This document shows positions 44,401-54,435 of a stretch of 64,000 nt of DNA, in pieces. The translations under genes were made by a program, and so were the position numbers. The DNA lies in contig NZ_JACGUT010000047.1 of NCBI RefSeq assembly GCF_014076845.1, positions 248,001 through 312,000 of the forward strand. The letters are read 5' to 3'. The notes below the pieces were generated by a model. The model made no database searches, had not been told where the DNA came from, and worked only from the letters and a program-made list of their open reading frames with translations. The stretch's first letter is position 1; each line of letters starts with the position of its first letter. Source of the stretch: Colwellia sp. MB3u-41 (GTDB taxonomy: Bacteria > Pseudomonadota > Gammaproteobacteria > Enterobacterales > Alteromonadaceae).

Positions 44401-44407
44401 AAAGCAA

Positions 44408-46972
44408 TTAGCCAGCTAAGGCAGCATCAAGCTTTTCTTTTAAGTCTTTTGATAATTTTTTAAGCTTAGTCAATTTTTCTAGTTCTGCTCGCATTAATTG
44501 CTGTCTCGGTAAATCAAAAGCTTTAAATTGAATAAGTGGCGTTATTAACCTTGAGGCAACTTGTGGATTTATTTCATTCATCAACGCGACTTGTTTCGCC
44601 AGAAACTGATAACCTTGTCCTGTTCTACAATGAAAGTAACGAGGATTATTTGCGCTAAAGTTACCGAGTAATGAACGTGCTCGGTTTGGATTTTTTAAAC
44701 TGAATAAGGGGTGAACGAGTAAAGTATCAAGTGAACTAAAAATATCAGTATCACATTGCTGGGCAGCAATACTGAACCACTTATCCATAACTAATGGTGT
44801 ATTGTGCCACTTTTTCTCAAAATTTTGTAATTGCTCATCAAAGTCGACTAAGTTATTTTTAGCTGAACATACCAAAGCAGCCAAAGTATCTGTCATATTA
44901 TCTGATGAGTTAAATTGTAACCCCACATTTTTTTGTGGTTCATTGAGTAGCGATAAATAAGACAAGCAAACATTTTTTAATGCTCTTTTACCCACTTCAT
45001 TGCCACCATATACATACTGTGAGCTTTTGTTATCAGTGAATGCTTTTTCAAAACTTGCCGTTAAGCCTTTAACTAAAAATAATTTCACGGCTGAAATTGC
45101 ATTGACTACTTTTATGGGATCTACCTGTGTAATTTCAGCAACAACTTCATCAAAACTAGGTAAGGACAACTGCTCAGCTTTAAATGCATTGTCAGTGCTT
45201 GCATCAAAAATAGCTTGATAGGTAATTAATAAGCTCTTAGGTAAAACAAAAGTATCGTCATTCACTAATGCTTTAATGTAATTCAACATTAATTGCTGAC
45301 CCGCGTCCCAACGACAAAACTCGTCATCAGCAAAAGCCATAATGGTTGCCAGCTCTTTATCTGTTTGGTTAAAACTCAATTTCACTGGCGCAGAAAAATC
45401 AGCTAAGATCGCTACTACAGGTTTTTCAGAAAAATGGTCAAAAGTCCACGTTTGCTGCTCAGAAGTTAACTCAAGTAGCTGGCGCTTTGTTACTTTATTA
45501 TTTTCAATAAGTTCAATCGCAACAGGAATATGTAACGACTTACCTGCACTGCCATCTTTTTGTGCAGGGCTTCTCTGCGTAATACTTAACTGGTACTTTC
45601 CATTTAAAAAGCTTTCTTTGACCGTTAAAGTAGGTGTGCCCGACTGATGGTACCAAGCTTTAAATAAAGCGAGATCTACCTCTGAAGCATCAGACATTGC
45701 ATTAATAAAGTCTGCACAAGTAACGGCCATACCATCATAACGAGCAAAATATAAATCTATGCCTTTTCTGAAGTTATCTTTTCCTAATAAGGTATGGATC
45801 ATTCGGATCACTTCAGCACCTTTTTCATAAACAGTTAAGGTATAAAAGTTATTCATTTCCAACACTTTTTCTGGACGAATAGGATGTGCCATAGGCCCAG
45901 CATCTTCAGCGAACTGTTGAGAGCGTAACAATCTAACATTTTTAATACGGTTTACCGCTGCACTATGCATGTCTGCGCTAAACTGTTGATCGCGAAATAC
46001 CGTTAAACCTTCTTTTAAGCTTAACTGAAACCAATCACGACAAGTAACACGGTTGCCTGTCCAGTTATGAAAGTATTCATGGCCAATAACAGCTTCAATA
46101 TTAAAAAAATCAGTGTCGGTAGCACTTTCATCATCAGCTAAAACAAATTTGGAATTAAAAACGTTTAAGCCTTTATTTTCCATTGCACCCATATTAAAAA
46201 AGTCGACTGCAACAATCATGTAAATATCAAGATCATAAACTAAACCGAACGTTTCTTCGTCCCAACGCATTGACTTTTTAAGTGATGACATCGCATGATG
46301 AGCTTTATGTAAGTTACCTTTATCAACGAATATTTCTAGAGCAACATCTCGTTTATCGTTTGTCGTAAACGTATCTGATAATAAATCAAAATCCCCTGCA
46401 ACAACGGCAAATAAGTAACAAGGCTTTGGATGAGGGTCTTGCCAACACGTAAAATGTTTGCCTTGTGGTAAATTCCCTTCACCAGTTTTATTACCGTTTG
46501 ATAATAAGTAAGGGTATAGTTTTTTATCAGCAATAATTTTAGTGGAGAATGTTGCCATAACATCAGGGCGATCTAAATAATAAGTGATCCGTCTGAAACC
46601 TTCGGCTTCACACTGTGTACAAAAAGCGCCTCCCGATTTAAACAGGCCTTCAAGTGACGTATTATTGAGTGGGTCAATTTCAGTAACAATCGTCAACATA
46701 AACTCTTCTGCATTAACATCAACAGTTAACTGTGTTGAACTCACTTGATAAAAGCTTGTAGGTAAAGCTTGTTGATTGATTTGCAGCGAAACAAGTTTGA
46801 GTTGTTCACCATCAAGTACTAATTGCTTAGCCTTTTTATTTTCACGCTTTATTGTCATTGTGTTCGTAACTATGGTCGCCGTATCGGCAAGCTCAAATGT
46901 TAGATCAACCGTGGAAATTGAGAAATCTGACACTTGGTAGTCAGATAAATAGCGTGCTGTAAAATCAGTCAT
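44408..46972 (-). CDS. pepN: Aminopeptidase N
   Basis: About 854 residues from the ATG at 46972, which has a good AGGA ribosome site; E. coli PepN has 870. The M1 motifs GAMENKGLNVF (substrate amino-terminus) and HEYFHNWTGNRVTCRDWFQLSLKEG (HExxH...E zinc site, quoted from the ORF as separate parts HEYFH and KEG) are present, and the C-terminal helical domain is intact. It removes N-terminal residues from peptides in the cytosol. Confidence 0.96.
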   Translation of the reverse strand: MTDFTARYLSDYQVSDFSISTVDLTFELADTATIVTNTMTIKRENKKAKQLVLDGEQLKLVSLQINQQALPTSFYQVSSTQLTVDVNAEEFMLTIVTEIDPLNNTSLEGLFKSGGAFCTQCEAEGFRRITYYLDRPDVMATFSTKIIADKKLYPYLLSNGNKTGEGNLPQGKHFTCWQDPHPKPCYLFAVVAGDFDLLSDTFTTNDKRDVALEIFVDKGNLHKAHHAMSSLKKSMRWDEETFGLVYDLDIYMIVAVDFFNMGAMENKGLNVFNSKFVLADDESATDTDFFNIEAVIGHEYFHNWTGNRVTCRDWFQLSLKEGLTVFRDQQFSADMHSAAVNRIKNVRLLRSQQFAEDAGPMAHPIRPEKVLEMNNFYTLTVYEKGAEVIRMIHTLLGKDNFRKGIDLYFARYDGMAVTCADFINAMSDASEVDLALFKAWYHQSGTPTLTVKESFLNGKYQLSITQRSPAQKDGSAGKSLHIPVAIELIENNKVTKRQLLELTSEQQTWTFDHFSEKPVVAILADFSAPVKLSFNQTDKELATIMAFADDEFCRWDAGQQLMLNYIKALVNDDTFVLPKSLLITYQAIFDASTDNAFKAEQLSLPSFDEVVAEITQVDPIKVVNAISAVKLFLVKGLTASFEKAFTDNKSSQYVYGGNEVGKRALKNVCLSYLSLLNEPQKNVGLQFNSSDNMTDTLAALVCSAKNNLVDFDEQLQNFEKKWHNTPLVMDKWFSIAAQQCDTDIFSSLDTLLVHPLFSLKNPNRARSLLGNFSANNPRYFHCRTGQGYQFLAKQVALMNEINPQVASRLITPLIQFKAFDLPRQQLMRAELEKLTKLKKLSKDLKEKLDAALAG

Positions 46973-46991
46973 GAGATATTCCTTTTGAAAA

Positions 46992-47018
46992 AAATATAAA
47001 GCCTGCATAAACAGGCTT
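46992..47018 (-). terminator. Terminator of the NhaC-type antiporter gene
   Basis: On the minus strand AAGCCTG and CAGGCTT pair around TTTATG, followed by TATATTTTTTT. It lies between the antiporter gene and pepN. Confidence 0.8.
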
Positions 47019-47088
47019 CATATTAAGTCGGGATTAAGAGCAAATAAAAGAATGTATTATTCTCCGGCAATACTCTTTGTATTTAATG

Positions 47089-48591
47089 CTAGCTCTTTAT
47101 AAGTTCATCACTACTTGTTGCTAACATTTTAATTTTAAAGCCGGTATAGCCATAAATTATGGCAAGTACTGGATTAATTAAATTGAAAAAACAATAAAAA
47201 ATATAATCATATGAAGTTAATGCTAATGCAGCAAACATAAAAGCACCACAAGTATTCCAAGGAATTAAAGGTGAAGTGATGGTCCCTGAATCTTCTAAAG
47301 TACGGCTTAATAGGGTTGGATGAAAACCACGACGTTTAAATTCAGCTTTAAACATTCTACCTGGCATAACAATCGCCATGTATTGATCCGCTGTTATTAA
47401 GTTAGTGCCAATACATGTTGCAACGGTACTCGCAATTAAACTACCGGTAGATTTAGCTGTTGATAAAATAGCCTTAACAAACTTATTTAGCATGCCTAAA
47501 TGCTCTAACACCGCGCCAAAGCTCAGTGCACACATCACTAACCAAATGGTGTTTAGCATGCTAGACATACCACCACGGCTGAGCAGCTCATCAATTTGTT
47601 TATTGCCGGAGTTAACCACAACACCATCAAAGAAGGCTGTCCAAACGACAGTAATATAAGCTTTAACACCACTTACTCCTTCCGCGGCCATGCTCAAGAT
47701 AAGGTCTTGTTGAAAAATTAACGCCCAAACAGCACCAATTAAAGCGCCAATAGCAACGGCGGGAAACGCAGGCACTTTTTTAAAGGCTAAATAAAGTAGT
47801 ATAAAGAGCGGGATAAGGTTAAGAACAGATATATTATAAGTAGTATCAAGTGTATTTAATAGTGCATCAATACTTGCCGTATCACCTGTGACAGTTGAAG
47901 AGTGGTCAAAACCAATAAGTAAAAACAAAATAAGAGCAATGCTAATCGAAGGTATAGTAGTCCATAACATATAGCGAATATGTTCAAATAACTCACTTCC
48001 AGCTACGGCAGGTGCAAGATTTGTTGTTTCAGACAATGGCGATAATTTATCACCAAAATATGCACCCGAAATGACCGCACCAGCAGTAACCGCAGTAGAC
48101 ATTTCAAAGCCATTAGCAATACCAATAAAGGCAACACCTACGGTCGCAGCTGTCGTCCAAGAGCTACCAATACTCATAGCAACAATACCACAAACTAAAC
48201 AAGCAGCCGCGTAGAACCAACTTGGGTCAATAATTTTCAGACCGTAATAAACCATTGTAGGCACGGTGCCTGAAAGTAACCAAGTACCTATTAATGAGCC
48301 AACAGCCAATAAGATTAAGATAGCTCCCAGAGAAATAGAGATACCACCAACAATAGACTTTTCAATAGATTGCCATGTATAACCATTTTTAATGCCAATA
48401 ACAATTGCAATTCCCATGGCGAGTAATAAAGCAATTTGATTTGGTCCATAAGATGAGTTATCAGCGAAATACAATACAGCCGTTGTTAACATAACAACCA
48501 ATGCAAAAATAGGAATTAACGCATCAAGCATACTGGGTTCTTTTGGCAAGTGCATTGAAGGGGTCTGGTTATTATTTTCTGGCTCTGTCAT
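47089..48591 (-). CDS. nhaC: NhaC-family Na+/H+ antiporter
   Basis: 500 residues with about eleven TM segments. GSLIGTWLLSGTVPTMVYYG, SSWTTAATVGVAFIGIANG, GAVISGAYFGDKLSPLSET and PLIPWNTCGAF are characteristic of NhaC. The protein expels Na+ in exchange for H+, or exchanges organic acids in related members. Salt-loving habitat agrees. Monocistronic with terminators on both sides. Confidence 0.92.
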   Translation of the reverse strand: MTEPENNNQTPSMHLPKEPSMLDALIPIFALVVMLTTAVLYFADNSSYGPNQIALLLAMGIAIVIGIKNGYTWQSIEKSIVGGISISLGAILILLAVGSLIGTWLLSGTVPTMVYYGLKIIDPSWFYAAACLVCGIVAMSIGSSWTTAATVGVAFIGIANGFEMSTAVTAGAVISGAYFGDKLSPLSETTNLAPAVAGSELFEHIRYMLWTTIPSISIALILFLLIGFDHSSTVTGDTASIDALLNTLDTTYNISVLNLIPLFILLYLAFKKVPAFPAVAIGALIGAVWALIFQQDLILSMAAEGVSGVKAYITVVWTAFFDGVVVNSGNKQIDELLSRGGMSSMLNTIWLVMCALSFGAVLEHLGMLNKFVKAILSTAKSTGSLIASTVATCIGTNLITADQYMAIVMPGRMFKAEFKRRGFHPTLLSRTLEDSGTITSPLIPWNTCGAFMFAALALTSYDYIFYCFFNLINPVLAIIYGYTGFKIKMLATSSDELIKS

Positions 48592-48718
48592 GTGCGATGC
48601 TGACCTTAAGTTTTATTATAGTTATAATTTTTAATGTTTTAATCACAAAACCCTGAAAGTCAGGATAACGTTTATTGACTAATCTGTTGAAAAATTAGTT
48701 TGGCCTTTTGTCTTACAT

Positions 48719-48742
48719 AAAAGCCGCAATAAAGCGGCTTTT
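48719..48742. terminator. Terminator downstream of prc
   Basis: AAAAGCCGC and GCGGCTTTT form a 9-bp stem with a six-base loop and short T runs on both strands. It ends the proQ-prc transcript. Confidence 0.8.
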
Positions 48743-48759
48743 GTTGAATTGTTTTTTGA

Positions 48760-50796
48760 TTACTTTTTAGCCATCTTACCTAGGGAAATTAAATCAAAAG
48801 TAATTTTAGCGGTTTCGTCTAAAAACGGATCTAATGCCTCCAGCTCGTCAGGTAAATCTTCTAATGATTTTACTTTTTCTTTACCCATAACAACTAAACG
48901 CTCATTGACACGGATAAGTTGTTTTTCTTTACTCTCTTCACGCTTCTGCTTACGCTCGATAAGTTTTAAAGAAATAGTTTTATCATCTTTTTCTTTTTGA
49001 TAAGTAATAATATCATCAAGTAGATAGTTAAATTCACGATTAGATTTAACACGTTCAATATGTAATGAATTCAAATAAGATAAATCTGTCGATAAGTTTC
49101 CTATACGTTTATAACTTGCTTTAGGAATTTGATCCCATGGTAACGCATTTTTCTCACGGCTTTCACCCCAGTCTTCAGGGTTAACCGCTGTAGGAAAAGA
49201 AATATCAGGAAGTACCCCTCTATGCTGAGTACTGCCGCCATTTATACGGTAAAACTTAGCGATAGTAAATTGAATACTGCCTAATGGATTATCATAAAGA
49301 TCATAAACCCGCCCTAATCCTCGATGCTGCTGAACAGTGCCTTTACCAAACGTATGCTCGCCAACAATAACGCCACGGCCATAGTCTTGGATTGCTGCAG
49401 CAAAAATTTCAGAGGCAGAAGCGCTGTAGCGATCAACCATGACCGTTAATGAGCCATCATAAGAGCTTACGCCGTCATCATCACTGTTAACTTGTACTCT
49501 ATTTGCGCCATCACGTACTTGAACGACGGGGCCTTTATCAATAAATAAACCCGTTAGTAGTGTTGCTTCGCGTAACGAACCGCCACCATTGCCACGTAAA
49601 TCAATAATAATACCAGAAACTTTTTCTGCTTTTAATTTATCGAGCTCTTTTTTAACGTCACGGGACAAATTATTGTAAAAACTAGGTATAGTAATAACGC
49701 CTAGTTTTTTCGATTTTTCATCACCATTGGTTTCAAAATAAACTTCAGACTTTGCTGCTCTATCTTCAAGTACTATCTTATCGCGAACGATAGTAACAAC
49801 TTTAATGACCGCATCATTTTCAGCTTTTGCTGGTAAGATTTGTAAGCGGACTTTTGTCCCTTTAGGCCCTTTAATTAGATCAACAACATCATCTAAACGC
49901 CAACCGATGATATCTTCAAATTTATCATCATCTTGAGCAACGCCGACAATTCGGTCTTTAGGCTTAACATCTTTTGATTTGTCTGCGGGGCCACCCGGAA
50001 CAACACTATTAATAACCGTATAGTCTTCTTCCGCTCGAAGTACCGCGCCAATGCCCTCAAGAGACAAATTCATGTCCATTTGAAACTTTTCAGCATTCCT
50101 CGGTGACAAATACGACGTATGAGGTTCAACAACACGAGCAAAGCTATTCATGACAACTTGAAAAACATCTTCACTTTCACTTTGTTTTAATCTTTTAATC
50201 GCATAGCGGTAACGTTTACCCAAAACTTCTTGAACTTTAGGCCACTCTTTTCCCGCTAACGTTAAATTAAGAGCGTCATATTTAACTTTTAAACGCCATA
50301 ATTCATTTAATTCTTTTATACCTTGTGGCCAATCGGATTCTTCTCGATCAAAGTTATAGACTTCATCTGTGGTGTAATCGAAAGGCTTTTTTTCTAGGAG
50401 ACTTAGCGCATATTCATAGCGTTCTAAACGTCTTTGAAGGTTTAAATTAAATATTTCATAGGCAATATCTAATTTACCCCGAGAAATAACAAGGTCAAAT
50501 TCAAAGCGATATTTTTGAAAATCATCAATATCTGTTCCTAAAAAAACATTACGAGCATAATCAAGTTGTTTTATATAACGATCAAATATTTTTTCAGAGA
50601 GTGCATTATCCATTTTAACTTGGGTGTAATGAGCACGAGTAAACTGCGCGGTAATGCGTTTACTCGATATGGCATGCTGGCTTTCAGGCGCCAATATAGG
50701 AAGGTTATCCACATTAGCAAGACTTTCAAAACCAAATACGTTCATTGCTGATATCGATAAAGAAACGGCAATTGCGATACGACAAATTTTTAGCAT
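48760..50796 (-). CDS. prc: Carboxy-terminal processing protease (Tsp/Prc)
   Basis: About 678 residues from the ATG at 50796, preceded by GGAG and 16 bp after proQ. A signal peptide (ICRIAIAVSLSISAMNVFG) is followed by an N-terminal helical domain, a PDZ domain (LEGIGAVLRAEEDYTVINSV) and the peptidase core. The core holds DLRGNGGGSL, SASASEIFAAA (catalytic Ser) and GEHTFGKGTVQ (catalytic Lys). It degrades ssrA-tagged and misfolded periplasmic proteins and trims substrates such as penicillin-binding protein 3. E. coli Prc has 682 residues. Confidence 0.95.
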   Translation of the reverse strand: MLKICRIAIAVSLSISAMNVFGFESLANVDNLPILAPESQHAISSKRITAQFTRAHYTQVKMDNALSEKIFDRYIKQLDYARNVFLGTDIDDFQKYRFEFDLVISRGKLDIAYEIFNLNLQRRLERYEYALSLLEKKPFDYTTDEVYNFDREESDWPQGIKELNELWRLKVKYDALNLTLAGKEWPKVQEVLGKRYRYAIKRLKQSESEDVFQVVMNSFARVVEPHTSYLSPRNAEKFQMDMNLSLEGIGAVLRAEEDYTVINSVVPGGPADKSKDVKPKDRIVGVAQDDDKFEDIIGWRLDDVVDLIKGPKGTKVRLQILPAKAENDAVIKVVTIVRDKIVLEDRAAKSEVYFETNGDEKSKKLGVITIPSFYNNLSRDVKKELDKLKAEKVSGIIIDLRGNGGGSLREATLLTGLFIDKGPVVQVRDGANRVQVNSDDDGVSSYDGSLTVMVDRYSASASEIFAAAIQDYGRGVIVGEHTFGKGTVQQHRGLGRVYDLYDNPLGSIQFTIAKFYRINGGSTQHRGVLPDISFPTAVNPEDWGESREKNALPWDQIPKASYKRIGNLSTDLSYLNSLHIERVKSNREFNYLLDDIITYQKEKDDKTISLKLIERKQKREESKEKQLIRVNERLVVMGKEKVKSLEDLPDELEALDPFLDETAKITFDLISLGKMAKK

Positions 50797-50812
50797 GCCC
50801 AAGTACTCCAAT

Positions 50813-51604
50813 TTATTCAGTAAATATATTTTTAATTTGCGTCTTAACAACCATTCCTGAATTTAATTGAACACTCACATCTTTACCAGCAACTTCTGTA
50901 ATAATAGCGGTCATAGGTGAATTACCTAATTTAACTTTAACGCTTTTACCAACAACAACGGCACTGTCTTCAACAGGAACAAGTTTAACTTCTTCCTTTA
51001 TAGGAGTACGTTTAGTTGACTTTACTGATTTAAACTTAGCTTGTTTGTCTTGCTTTGTTTCTTGGCTGTGAGTAGACGGTTTTACTTCAGATGAATTATC
51101 AGACTTATTAAGCTTAGATCCCTTATAAGGCTTTTTGCTTGCTTTGTCGTGTTTATTTTTGTTACCAAATTTGTCTTGGCTCTCTTTAAGCGTCTTAATC
51201 GCATAATCTGCTTGCTCTTGATCAATCTCAGCAGAGTCGTTACCGTCAATGTCAACGCGAAAACTTCCTAACTTAACGGCTTTCAAGTAACGCCAGCTGC
51301 TTGTGTAATGTCTTAACGCTTGACGTAAACGAGTTTTACTCACCGTTTCGTCTTCAGCTAATTTTGCAGACAAATCTTGGAATATACCAATTTTAAGGGC
51401 TTTAGCTGGGCCATCAATTGAGAAACATTTCGGAAATTTATTAGCTAAATAAGCGATAATTTCTTTTGTGCTTAAACGCTTAACTTCAGTGTTTTGCTCA
51501 GCGGTTACCGGTGTTAGTTCTGCAACTTCAGTACTAATTTCAATACTAGCTTCAGTGTCAGTCATTTCTGTTTTGCTCACTTCGTTTTCTATTTTAGTGT
51601 CCAT
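50813..51604 (-). CDS. proQ: RNA chaperone ProQ
   Basis: 263 residues. The FinO/ProQ domain covers about 45-150 (STKEIIAYLANKFPKCFSID, LRQALRHYTSSWRYLKAV). A Lys/Ser-rich linker (150-205) precedes a C-terminal Tudor-like domain (GKSVKVKLGNSPMTAIITEV). ProQ binds structured sRNAs and mRNA 3' ends. An acidic N-terminal extension of about 45 residues is longer than in E. coli (232 in total). The order proQ-prc matches Enterobacteria. Confidence 0.93.
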   Translation of the reverse strand: MDTKIENEVSKTEMTDTEASIEISTEVAELTPVTAEQNTEVKRLSTKEIIAYLANKFPKCFSIDGPAKALKIGIFQDLSAKLAEDETVSKTRLRQALRHYTSSWRYLKAVKLGSFRVDIDGNDSAEIDQEQADYAIKTLKESQDKFGNKNKHDKASKKPYKGSKLNKSDNSSEVKPSTHSQETKQDKQAKFKSVKSTKRTPIKEEVKLVPVEDSAVVVGKSVKVKLGNSPMTAIITEVAGKDVSVQLNSGMVVKTQIKNIFTE

Positions 51605-51633
51605 AAATACAACTTTTTAAAAATTCTTAAATT

Positions 51634-51924
51634 TTAAGAGGTTAAATCCTGAAGGTACTGTTCACGGTTATCCAACAAATGTTGGCACCAGTCATAAATA
51701 TCTTCACTATCTATATCAGGTAGTGATTCTTGGCAAATCCAAGTGTCCCAAACCAAAGATAATAATTGCGCTAATATCTCTGGTTCAATATCTTCTTCGG
51801 CTAAATCATAAATCAGGTGATAAATTTCATTTATTCGTTCGGCAACGAATTCTTCTTGACCATCCCAGTCACCGACAATACTTTCGCTGACGAGGTAATC
51901 ATGAATAACAATAATTTCTTTCAT
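51634..51924 (-). CDS. Small acidic hypothetical protein between msrC and proQ
   Basis: 96 residues, strongly acidic (EEDIEPEILAQLLSLVWDTW, LPDIDSEDIYDWCQHLL), predicted helical, with no signal or metal motif. Its ATG overlaps the msrC stop by one base (TAATG) and proQ begins 29 bp later, so it is part of the operon. It is not recognised. The acidity and operon suggest a binding partner, perhaps of ProQ or MsrC, but this is guesswork. Confidence 0.7.
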   Translation of the reverse strand: MKEIIVIHDYLVSESIVGDWDGQEEFVAERINEIYHLIYDLAEEDIEPEILAQLLSLVWDTWICQESLPDIDSEDIYDWCQHLLDNREQYLQDLTS

Positions 51925-52400
51925 TAGTTTATCACGCTGTGCTTGATGATCATATTTTCAAATAAATTAATTATTGCTTCCAGTCCTTGTTGATCACCTT
52001 CATCAAAATGATCGTAAGAGGTGCTGTCTATATCAAGTACCGCAATGATCTTACCATCTACTTTTACAGGGATAACAATTTCTGAATTACTGGTTGCATC
52101 GCAAGCGATATGACCATCAAATGAATGAACATCTGCAATTCGTTGTGTGAGACTTTCGCTAACGGCTGTACCACAAACGCCCGTGCCAACAGGAATGCGA
52201 ATACAAGCTACTTTCCCTTGAAAAGGACCCAATACCAGTTCATTATTAATTAAACGATAAAATCCAACCCAGTTAACTTCTGATAAATGCTCAAAAAGTA
52301 AGGCGCTAATATTTGCCATATTAGCAATAAGATCAGGTTCGTCGTTGATTAAGGCATCAACTTGTTGGTAAAGTTCTTGATATAATTCATTTTTGTTCAT
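51924..52400 (-). CDS. msrC: Free methionine-(R)-sulfoxide reductase
   Basis: 158 residues in a single GAF domain. LLFEHLSEVNWVGFYRL, GPFQGKVACIRIPVGTGVCG and HIACDATSNSEIVIPV show the family's three Cys (66, 76, 100), spaced 10 and 24 residues as in E. coli YebR. It reduces free Met-R-O in the cytosol using thioredoxin. It heads the msrC-(unknown)-proQ-prc operon. Confidence 0.93.
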   Translation of the reverse strand: MNKNELYQELYQQVDALINDEPDLIANMANISALLFEHLSEVNWVGFYRLINNELVLGPFQGKVACIRIPVGTGVCGTAVSESLTQRIADVHSFDGHIACDATSNSEIVIPVKVDGKIIAVLDIDSTSYDHFDEGDQQGLEAIINLFENMIIKHSVIN

Positions 52401-52554
52401 AAATAACAGTATTCTTAGTTTATCAAAGATAAGTGATGGTCAAAAAGCGCATAACATAACCCGATAACCCGTGAAGTTAAAGTACTTATTATAGATTTTA
52501 TGTGGTTTTAACTTATATTTCACCTGTTTTAGTAAACTTAGCGTCATTATTTAC

Positions 52555-53346
52555 CTATTTAATAGCAAAAGTAACACTTACCTGTGCTGAAACATGCTTT
52601 TTGCCAACTTGCGAACTAAAGCCATCGTTACTTCTACTTGCCATAGCATAAGCATTTGGTGTGTGGTAAGAAGATTCTTCAAAACTGGAGACTTTACCAA
52701 GTTGAACACCTATTTTATTTGCGATAGCTCTTGCTTTTAGCTGCGCATTTTCTAAAGCCTTAAGTAGGGCTTGTTGATACAAAATTTCATTGTTTGTTGT
52801 TTCTGTTTGCAGAGCAGAGATCCGACTAACACCTATTCTTACCACATTATCAAGTAGCTGGTCGTAAAGAGAGAAGTCAGTAAAGGTCACCGTAATTGTT
52901 CGAGATACCTCAAAGTAAATTTTTTCTTGCTCATGCAACGTATTGTTCGCTAATTCACGACTACTGATCACTACTTTTGTATTACTTCTTTCTTTATTTA
53001 GCTTATTTTCATTTGGGGTAGGCAATCTTTGATGTATTTCATACTCAGGGAGCACCGTACGCTTTTCATAGCGAGGCATTAATTCTAAGCGAGAAGACTC
53101 GATAGCCGTTTTTGCAATCCCCATTGATAAATACAGGTTGGTAACTAAACCACTTTTTTGGTCAACCCATGCTTTAGCTTTACTGGCAATATTACCGCGT
53201 TTGTTAATTGAAACGGTAAAAGTAAATTGGTCGGGCTCAGCGCTTACAGAGCCTTTGCCAATGACTTCAATACCCTTTTTAACAAACTGTTCAGCGGTAA
53301 TAAGCGTAGAAAATAAACTGATAATAATAATGAATATATATTTCAT
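52555..53346 (-). CDS. SIMPL-domain (DUF541) periplasmic protein
   Basis: 263 residues with a signal peptide (MKYIFIIIISLFSTLITA). IEVIGKGSVSAEPDQFTFTV starts the SIMPL/DUF541 domain, and ALENAQLKARAIANKIGVQLG near residue 200 is its other hallmark. Members such as E. coli YggE and SIMPL reduce oxidative stress damage or affect membrane ions, with no defined enzyme activity. The gene lies 120 bp downstream of the apbE homologue on the same strand. Confidence 0.9.
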   Translation of the reverse strand: MKYIFIIIISLFSTLITAEQFVKKGIEVIGKGSVSAEPDQFTFTVSINKRGNIASKAKAWVDQKSGLVTNLYLSMGIAKTAIESSRLELMPRYEKRTVLPEYEIHQRLPTPNENKLNKERSNTKVVISSRELANNTLHEQEKIYFEVSRTITVTFTDFSLYDQLLDNVVRIGVSRISALQTETTNNEILYQQALLKALENAQLKARAIANKIGVQLGKVSSFEESSYHTPNAYAMASRSNDGFSSQVGKKHVSAQVSVTFAIK

Positions 53347-53466
53347 GGTTTTCCTAAGTGTTAGTCCTTGTCATGAATGACGGTAGCCACGGATATTCTC
53401 ATCGAGGCGTCGTGACTTTATTATTGCACTTAAATAAATATATGGACAAAAAATCACGAGGTAACA

Positions 53467-54363
53467 TTAACGAATAGCCCAGTGCTTAATTTCTTGTTCC
53501 TCTAAAAACGTTTCAGCATGCTCACCCTGCATTTGTGACAATGTGGCTAATATTCCGGCTTGAATACACTGTGGCGCAGAAACTGTCACTGAACGAGGTG
53601 CATTCTCGATTGGCCACCCCGTTTTAGCATTAAGAATATGGCTATATCTATGATCATTTTTTAATAAAAAACGTTTAGCATCACCGCTTGTTGCTAGTGC
53701 CCCTTTAAATAACGACACCACCATTTTTTTCTTATTAACAAATCCTGGATGCTCTACACCTACCTGCCAAGGTTGACCATTTTTTCTGGGTGAATTTGTG
53801 GCTAAATCTCCCCCTAAATTTACAAGTACTGGTTGCTGCGTTAAGGAGGTAATTAACAAAATAGCGCGATCTACCGCATACTCTTTGCCAATTCCTCCTA
53901 AATCAATTTCCATATCAGCAGGTAATATTATTTGTGTCTGGTTGTATTTGACCTTATGCCAACCAACATTTTTCATGACATTAGCAACTGCCAGCGGGCT
54001 AGGAAGATTACTCGAGCAATCAAAAGTCCAGACCTTTCTTAACACCCCTGACGTTATATCAAAAACCCCATCACTGAGTTGATAGCAGGTGTCTGCGAAA
54101 TTTAATAAAGCAAACGTTTCATCATCAATAGCGAGAGGGTTGCCTTGGCTTTGGTTTATTTGGCTACAAAGGCTTTGGCGATTATAACGGCTATACTTGT
54201 CCTCTATACGCCACACCTCTGTACTAATTGCTTTACCAACAAAGTTGGCAAGTGCTCTATCCGACGTTTCAATAATGACCTCACACGGACTTGCCATTGC
54301 ATCAAACTCAATACAATAACCGTCTTCACGTTCAGTCGTTATTATTTTTCTTCGCTTACTCAA
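53467..54363 (-). CDS. apbE: FAD:protein FMN transferase (ApbE family), leaderless
   Basis: 298 residues from a TTG (54363) with an AGG ribosome site 7 nt upstream; an in-frame stop lies just before. Family motifs are AMASPCEV (normally MGT), WRIEDKYSRYNRQS, EIDLGGIGKEYAVD (D154) and ATSGDAKRF. Next comes HILNAKTG, where the usual HI-I/L-DP-x-TG Asp is Asn245 and Pro is Ala246. ApbE moves FMN from FAD onto Thr/Ser of DGx(T/S)GA(T/S) motifs. No signal peptide or lipobox is visible, unlike typical periplasmic ApbE. It follows the DUF3570 gene after a terminator, so expression may be partly separate. Confidence 0.88.
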   Translation of the reverse strand: MSKRRKIITTEREDGYCIEFDAMASPCEVIIETSDRALANFVGKAISTEVWRIEDKYSRYNRQSLCSQINQSQGNPLAIDDETFALLNFADTCYQLSDGVFDITSGVLRKVWTFDCSSNLPSPLAVANVMKNVGWHKVKYNQTQIILPADMEIDLGGIGKEYAVDRAILLITSLTQQPVLVNLGGDLATNSPRKNGQPWQVGVEHPGFVNKKKMVVSLFKGALATSGDAKRFLLKNDHRYSHILNAKTGWPIENAPRSVTVSAPQCIQAGILATLSQMQGEHAETFLEEQEIKHWAIR

Positions 54364-54435
54364 ATTTTAACCTGCTATATTTATTACCGATCACGATATG
54401 TTTTTCAAAACCTATTAGAGTGTTAGGCGCTAAAT

